Origin: Treponema sp. OMZ 790 | GTDB lineage: Bacteria; Spirochaetota; Spirochaetia; Treponematales; Treponemataceae | Direction of reading: 5' to 3' | DNA length: 64,000 nt | Assembly: GCF_024181285.1 (NCBI RefSeq) | Contig: NZ_CP051201.1 | Coordinates: 2,790,001-2,854,000 of the forward strand | Part shown: piece by piece, positions 59,836 through 64,000 of the stretch | How the letters are laid out: each line of letters starts with the position of its first letter | Numbering within the stretch: position 1 is the stretch's first letter | Program-made: the position numbers and the translations under genes | The notes under the pieces: model-generated | The model's database searches: none | Seen by the model: only the letters and a program-made list of their open reading frames with translations | What the model was told of the DNA's origin: nothing

Positions 59836-60714
59836 ATGAGTACTTCAAACAGAAAATACAAAGATTCAGTATTCGTTGATTTGTTTAGTGAAGACGAAAA
59901 GGCAAAAGAAAATTTTTTATCGCTTTATAATGCCTTGCATGGTACAAATTTGCCGCTTTCTTGTCCTGTAGAAAATATAAGGCTGGATAATGTTATGTAT
60001 ATGAATATAATCAACGATGTTTCCTGCCTTGTAGACGGTAAGATCATAGTGCTTGCAGAGCATCAATCCACAATAAACGAGAATATGCCTCTACGCTTTT
60101 TAGAGTATATAGCAAGGCTCTATGAAAAACTTCAAGCACCCACAGACAGGTATTTAAAAAAATTATCAAAAATACCTACGCCTGAATTCTATGTATTTTA
60201 TAACGGTGTTGAAGATTATCCTGAAACTACAGTTCTAAAGTTATCCGATGCGTTCATCACAAAGCCCGAACAAGTGCCGATGGAATTGACTGTGCAAGTC
60301 TTAAACATCAATACCGATAAGGCAAACAAAGTTCTAACGGTGTGTAAACCGCTTGAAGAATACAGCCTTTTTGTTGAAGAGGTAAGAAAGCAAACGCAGC
60401 TTGACCATGAAAACGGCTTTACCAATGCAGTAAATATATGTATAGAAAAAGGAATCTTAAAAGAATATTTAATGAGAAAATCAAGGGAGGTAATCAATAT
60501 GTTAGTGGCAGAATACGATTATGATACGGATATAGCTGTACAAAGACAAGAAAGCCTAATGATTGGAATAAAACAAGGCATTGAACAAGGATTTGCAGAC
60601 GGCTCTTATCAAACTAAACTCGAAACAGCAAAAAACTTAACAGAAATGGGCTTTGCAGTAGAAGCTATCGCAAAAGCTACAGGTTTAAGCAAAGAAGAAA
60701 TAGAAAAACTGTAA
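59836..60714 (+). CDS. Rpn family recombination-promoting nuclease / PD-(D/E)XK transposase-family protein
   Basis: The protein has 292 residues and is a paralog of the gene at 4434-5288 (same YKDSVFVDLFSEDEKAKENF start and VDGKIIVLAEHQS core). The C-terminal segment carries an extra GIKQGIEQGFADGSYQTK repeat-like insert typical of this family. The start at 59836 follows GAGG. It may promote local rearrangement. The promoter region is copied again in front of the adjacent adhesin. Confidence 0.85.
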   Translation: MSTSNRKYKDSVFVDLFSEDEKAKENFLSLYNALHGTNLPLSCPVENIRLDNVMYMNIINDVSCLVDGKIIVLAEHQSTINENMPLRFLEYIARLYEKLQAPTDRYLKKLSKIPTPEFYVFYNGVEDYPETTVLKLSDAFITKPEQVPMELTVQVLNINTDKANKVLTVCKPLEEYSLFVEEVRKQTQLDHENGFTNAVNICIEKGILKEYLMRKSREVINMLVAEYDYDTDIAVQRQESLMIGIKQGIEQGFADGSYQTKLETAKNLTEMGFAVEAIAKATGLSKEEIEKL

Positions 60715-60769
60715 TTTAATTCATAATTATGAATTGGCTCCTTCCTCTCTCAAATTTCTCCACTTTGGG

Positions 60770-60807
60770 CTGGATTTTTCGCACGAAAAGATGTATAATT
60801 ACAGTGT
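60770..60807 (+). promoter_or_regulatory. Shared promoter element, copy B
   Basis: A copy of the element at 59785-59822, with TATAAT at 60794-60799. The next ATG is at 60809, so the transcript leader would be only about two to four bases and there is no ribosome site. Confidence 0.7.
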
Positions 60808-60808
60808 T

Positions 60809-63800
60809 ATGAAAAAAATACGAAAAACTTTTTTTACAATTTTGCTTACTCTTTTTGCGATGACGGCGGGATTTGCCGAAACCTACACATGGACGGGAGC
60901 CCAAAACGAACATTGGGGAAGAGCCGGAAATTGGAAAACAACTCTTAACAATCCTGCACTGGATTATCCGAGGACTACAAGTGATACTGCTATTATACCT
61001 AGAGGATTATCAAGGTATCCTTACATATATAAGAGCACCGGAGAGGTTAATCCTGTAACTATAGGGGATTTGAAAGTTGAAACGGGTGCCAAACTCACAA
61101 TTACCTGCCGCAATTCAGATGTCACATTAAATTGCTCTTCGGGAATTACGTGTGATGGAGAGATTTCTATTGAACTAACAAGAGGTTCTAGTCGGAAAGT
61201 AATACTTTCGAAGACCGAATTTAAAGGATCTTCCGAAATATTTATTGATAGTCCTTTAACTCCCGGTATTAATTCCGCATATTATACAAACCTTACAGCT
61301 TCAGAAAGAATTGATTTTAAAACAGGTTCCGCTGTAAGTGCAGGAGTTTATGCCAATAATGATACTATTAGTATAAATACTCCGTTTGCCAAGATAGCAG
61401 GTACATGCAGCTCCGATCAGGCTTTAAAATTTGAAAACTCTTCCGGTATAAAACTTAACATTTCAGGCACACTGACGGCAAAACGGGATGTTGCCATAAC
61501 CGATAGTACAAATACAGTAATAACCTCTTCAGGCAATATCACTCTCGAAAAAGATTTAACTCTTAACAATGCAAGCTGGAATGCATCAAGCGGTACTATT
61601 ACAACAAAAGGAAACTTTAATGTTCCGAATTTTAAACAAACCGGCGGAACTTTATCCTTAATAGGAGCCAACCAAAATCTTAACATAAATCAAGCCCACA
61701 ACTTAACATTCAGCAGCACCGTAATGTTGGGAGGAGCATTAAAAATTTCAGGGACTTTTAACAATGGCGGAGCTTTTAACGCCGGCCACCATGAAGTCGC
61801 CTTTAAAGGGACAGCTGACACTCCGGCCGTTATAAAAGGAAATGAAACACAATTTTACAATTTAGCCATAGAAGCCGGCGGTCATTTAAAACCGGAACAA
61901 GATATTACAATTTCGCAAAATTTTACCAACAGCGGAACCTTTAATGCAAACGTCAGAACGGTTAAATTTAGCGGAAACTCCGCTAATATAATAGGTGAAA
62001 CCAATTTTCACAATATAAAAGTATCGTTAGGAAATCTTACTGTGCAAAATAATATAATTTTGCACAGCCTTACCAACAACGGTACTTTCAAGGCAGACAA
62101 TACCGGTGTAACTACGGAATTCCGCAACGCAAATTCCCGAATAATAGGCTCAGGCACTGCAAAATTCTTTAATCTGACTATTCCCGACCAAGGCGGACTG
62201 ACAGTCGGACAGAATATAGAAATAAAGGGCATTCTTAATAACGGAGAAAACTTTACTTCTACCGGAAACACCGTAACTTTTACCGGAACACCTTCCAGAA
62301 TAACCAACAGCGAATCTACAAATTTTGGTCATCTGGTTATAAAAAACGGCTGTACTCTGGATATTGGTTCTAAAACTATAAATATAAACGGAAACTTTAC
62401 CAACAACGGTAATTTTAATGCAGGACAAGACAGTAAAGTAACCTTTACCGGCAGCAACTCTCAAATAAGCGGAAACGGAGCGATAAATTTTCACAACCTG
62501 ACCATTGCGAGCGGTACATTGACGATTGGGAAAGCTATAACCGTAAACGGAGCTTTCACAAATAACGGCACCTTTAACGCCGGAACTCATACGGTCACCC
62601 TTGATCCTCCGGCAAACGGGACCGTAACAATTACGGGTACAGGCACCGCAGTCGACACAAAATTCCATAAACTGGAACTTACAAGCGGCGGTGGGAAGAC
62701 TCTGAAGGTAAACGGAAAAATTTCCGTAAGCGGGGACTTAATCTTGCAAGGGTCCAGCACCGCTGACAATCAATTGCTCACAATTGAAGGTGAGGGCAGC
62801 GCGGCAACCCCTAATTCTGCTATTTGTATTAATAACGATAAATCCGGAGGTCAATGGCTTAAGGTCAAAACAAATATTCCAATTGGATCCGTAGATTCGT
62901 CAACATATAAATATACAACAACACTCAGTAGACCTGAGGGAACAGGACAAGAACTCGCTCAGGGCAAACCCGAAAACTGGGTCTTTAGTTCACCTGCCGC
63001 ACTAACTTGGACAGGAAATAGCAGCAATGATTGGAATACATTCGCAAATTGGGCACCGACACCGGCAGCCGCTCCGACACCAACAACAAATGTTATAATA
63101 CCGCAAGGGTGTACTAATTATCCTCAATTAACAACTGATGTTCAAGCTAAACAAGTTAAGGTTGAAGCAAATGCAAAATTATATTTAAATGAGTATATGA
63201 TTACAGCCGGTATGGCGGGCTTACCGCCTATGCCGATAACAACGGGCTTAAATAATCATGGTACAGTTTATCTGCATGGAACAGATGCACAAAAAACCTG
63301 GCTTAATCAGCCCGGTGGAGGCGTTCGCCCTGACTTTAACCATATAGCCGGTTCCACTATAGTTTATCAAAATGTAACCGCTGCAAATGCAGAAATTGAT
63401 AAAGGCCCTTATCAAAATTTAACCTTTGAATCAGGTGTACCCGATACAATAAAAGCAGCCTTTCTTAAAGTCAACGAAACATTAACTATTGAAAAATCAA
63501 TAACCATCGATACATCAACATCAAACGGAGATCAAACTTACAGAGGAGAAATAAAAGCCGGTACAAATAATATTACTTTTCTTACTAGCACAAGTGCGAC
63601 AATAACCACCAGCAGCCATATTAAAGCAGGAAACATTACTGTTACTGCCGCCACATGGAACTCTTCAGGTAATAATACTTCAATGGGAAGCATTACCGTA
63701 ACCGGAAATTGGTCGTCTACAAGCGGCTTTGCTAAAGCCGCAAACGAAATTACCGTAAGTGGAGGCAATTGGAGCTTTAGAGGCGATATTACCGCAACAA

Positions 63801-64000
63801 GCGGTAAAATTGAGGTAAGAGGAGACTGGACATGGAATCCCGATATAAACACCAGAACTGTTACCGCCGGACAAAGCATAGAAGCAAATAAGTGGACATC
63901 TATAGGCGGAACTATAACTGCCGGAACAGATATTAAAGTTACAGGGGTTTGGAATTCAGGAAACTCTGACATTACAGGTAGAAATATAACTTCAGGCGGG
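60809..64000 (+). CDS. Large repetitive surface protein/adhesin, N-terminal 1064 codons (runs off the window)
   Basis: The reading is open from ATG 60809 to the last base with no stop. A signal peptide (IRKTFFTILLTLFAMTAGFA) leads into a W-rich module (TYTWTGAQNEHWGRAGNW). Dozens of beta-helix-like repeats built on NGTFNAG, ITVNGNFTNNG and VTFTG follow. The W-rich module recurs near residue 735 (LTWTGNSSNDWNTFANW). Such Asn/Thr/Gly-rich repeats are typical of secreted, surface-attached beta-solenoid proteins. No ribosome site; probably leaderless. Antisense readings on the minus strand are shadows of the repeats. Confidence 0.8.
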   Translation, partial: MKKIRKTFFTILLTLFAMTAGFAETYTWTGAQNEHWGRAGNWKTTLNNPALDYPRTTSDTAIIPRGLSRYPYIYKSTGEVNPVTIGDLKVETGAKLTITCRNSDVTLNCSSGITCDGEISIELTRGSSRKVILSKTEFKGSSEIFIDSPLTPGINSAYYTNLTASERIDFKTGSAVSAGVYANNDTISINTPFAKIAGTCSSDQALKFENSSGIKLNISGTLTAKRDVAITDSTNTVITSSGNITLEKDLTLNNASWNASSGTITTKGNFNVPNFKQTGGTLSLIGANQNLNINQAHNLTFSSTVMLGGALKISGTFNNGGAFNAGHHEVAFKGTADTPAVIKGNETQFYNLAIEAGGHLKPEQDITISQNFTNSGTFNANVRTVKFSGNSANIIGETNFHNIKVSLGNLTVQNNIILHSLTNNGTFKADNTGVTTEFRNANSRIIGSGTAKFFNLTIPDQGGLTVGQNIEIKGILNNGENFTSTGNTVTFTGTPSRITNSESTNFGHLVIKNGCTLDIGSKTININGNFTNNGNFNAGQDSKVTFTGSNSQISGNGAINFHNLTIASGTLTIGKAITVNGAFTNNGTFNAGTHTVTLDPPANGTVTITGTGTAVDTKFHKLELTSGGGKTLKVNGKISVSGDLILQGSSTADNQLLTIEGEGSAATPNSAICINNDKSGGQWLKVKTNIPIGSVDSSTYKYTTTLSRPEGTGQELAQGKPENWVFSSPAALTWTGNSSNDWNTFANWAPTPAAAPTPTTNVIIPQGCTNYPQLTTDVQAKQVKVEANAKLYLNEYMITAGMAGLPPMPITTGLNNHGTVYLHGTDAQKTWLNQPGGGVRPDFNHIAGSTIVYQNVTAANAEIDKGPYQNLTFESGVPDTIKAAFLKVNETLTIEKSITIDTSTSNGDQTYRGEIKAGTNNITFLTSTSATITTSSHIKAGNITVTAATWNSSGNNTSMGSITVTGNWSSTSGFAKAANEITVSGGNWSFRGDITATSGKIEVRGDWTWNPDINTRTVTAGQSIEANKWTSIGGTITAGTDIKVTGVWNSGNSDITGRNITSGG

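Noticed and set aside
61417-63972. Several minus-strand readings within the adhesin region
   Set aside because: The plus strand is open for 1064 codons with a signal peptide and repeats; the minus readings are shadows of biased codons.
1-64000. tRNA, rRNA or tmRNA genes
   Set aside because: I looked for conserved T-loop and rRNA words in the intergenic stretches and saw none; a tRNA or Rfam scan would settle it.

Overview
The window reads as a chromosomal segment of an oral treponeme, Treponema denticola or a close relative. The main reasons are: an array of attC recombination sites of the type known from the T. denticola chromosomal integron; a TPP riboswitch followed by thiB-thiP-thiQ, as known for the T. 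denticola thiamine pyrophosphate transporter; LRR surface proteins of both the 21-residue type and the BspA/TpLRR type; an MptD/Trep_Strep ECF S component; two Rpn/PD-(D/E)XK transposase-family genes; and a selenoprotein. I see no rRNA, tRNA or CRISPR array.

Layout. 1-14740 (almost all minus strand) is a duplicated, repeat-rich accessory region. It has two near-identical copies of a half ABC exporter, each broken by different homopolymer indels, plus its partner half and a TetR repressor with two matching operators. It also has three paralogous LRR proteins, an ECF S component, an O-methyltransferase, an Rpn gene, gene remnants and several families of hairpin repeats. 14895-16630 is a cystine transporter followed by a short UGA-containing selenoprotein and a terminator. 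16653-28130 is a glycerol-3-phosphate/polyol module: a FadR-type regulator, GlpA-like, GlpB-like and DUF1667 proteins, an FGGY kinase and an alkyl-DHAP-synthase-like flavoprotein. It is split by an AT-rich pair of ABC transporters on the other strand. 28223-31082 holds a large unknown protein and a Phd/VapC toxin-antitoxin pair.

31080-38362 is an integron-like cassette array without an integrase in the window. Its cassettes hold a secreted protein, a two-component system with a BspA-like LRR protein and two small proteins, and a membrane-anchored unknown. 38669-42140 is the thiamine transport operon under its riboswitch. 42142-47819 holds an AAA/DUF4143 ATPase, an M20 peptidase, and a second two-component system followed by a YihY membrane protein fused to a cyclic-nucleotide-binding domain.

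47866-56167 looks like one five-gene minus-strand operon. Its first two genes encode paired 7TM class III nucleotide cyclases, followed by a CoA-disulfide-reductase/rhodanese, an APC permease and a YeeE/YedE transporter. The two cyclases have complementary damaged active sites, which suggests an obligate heterodimer. With the cNMP-binding YihY gene convergent to the operon, this is the best candidate for an undescribed system here.

56340-64000 holds a small outer-membrane-like protein, an Eda-KdgK fusion, a RelB/VapC-type pair, a second Rpn gene and the first 1064 codons of a giant repetitive surface protein that runs off the window.

Regulation: several genes (the TetR gene, the GlpB-like gene, the antitoxin at 30451 and the adhesin at 60809) have good promoters placed so close to the start codon that the mRNA would be leaderless or nearly so.
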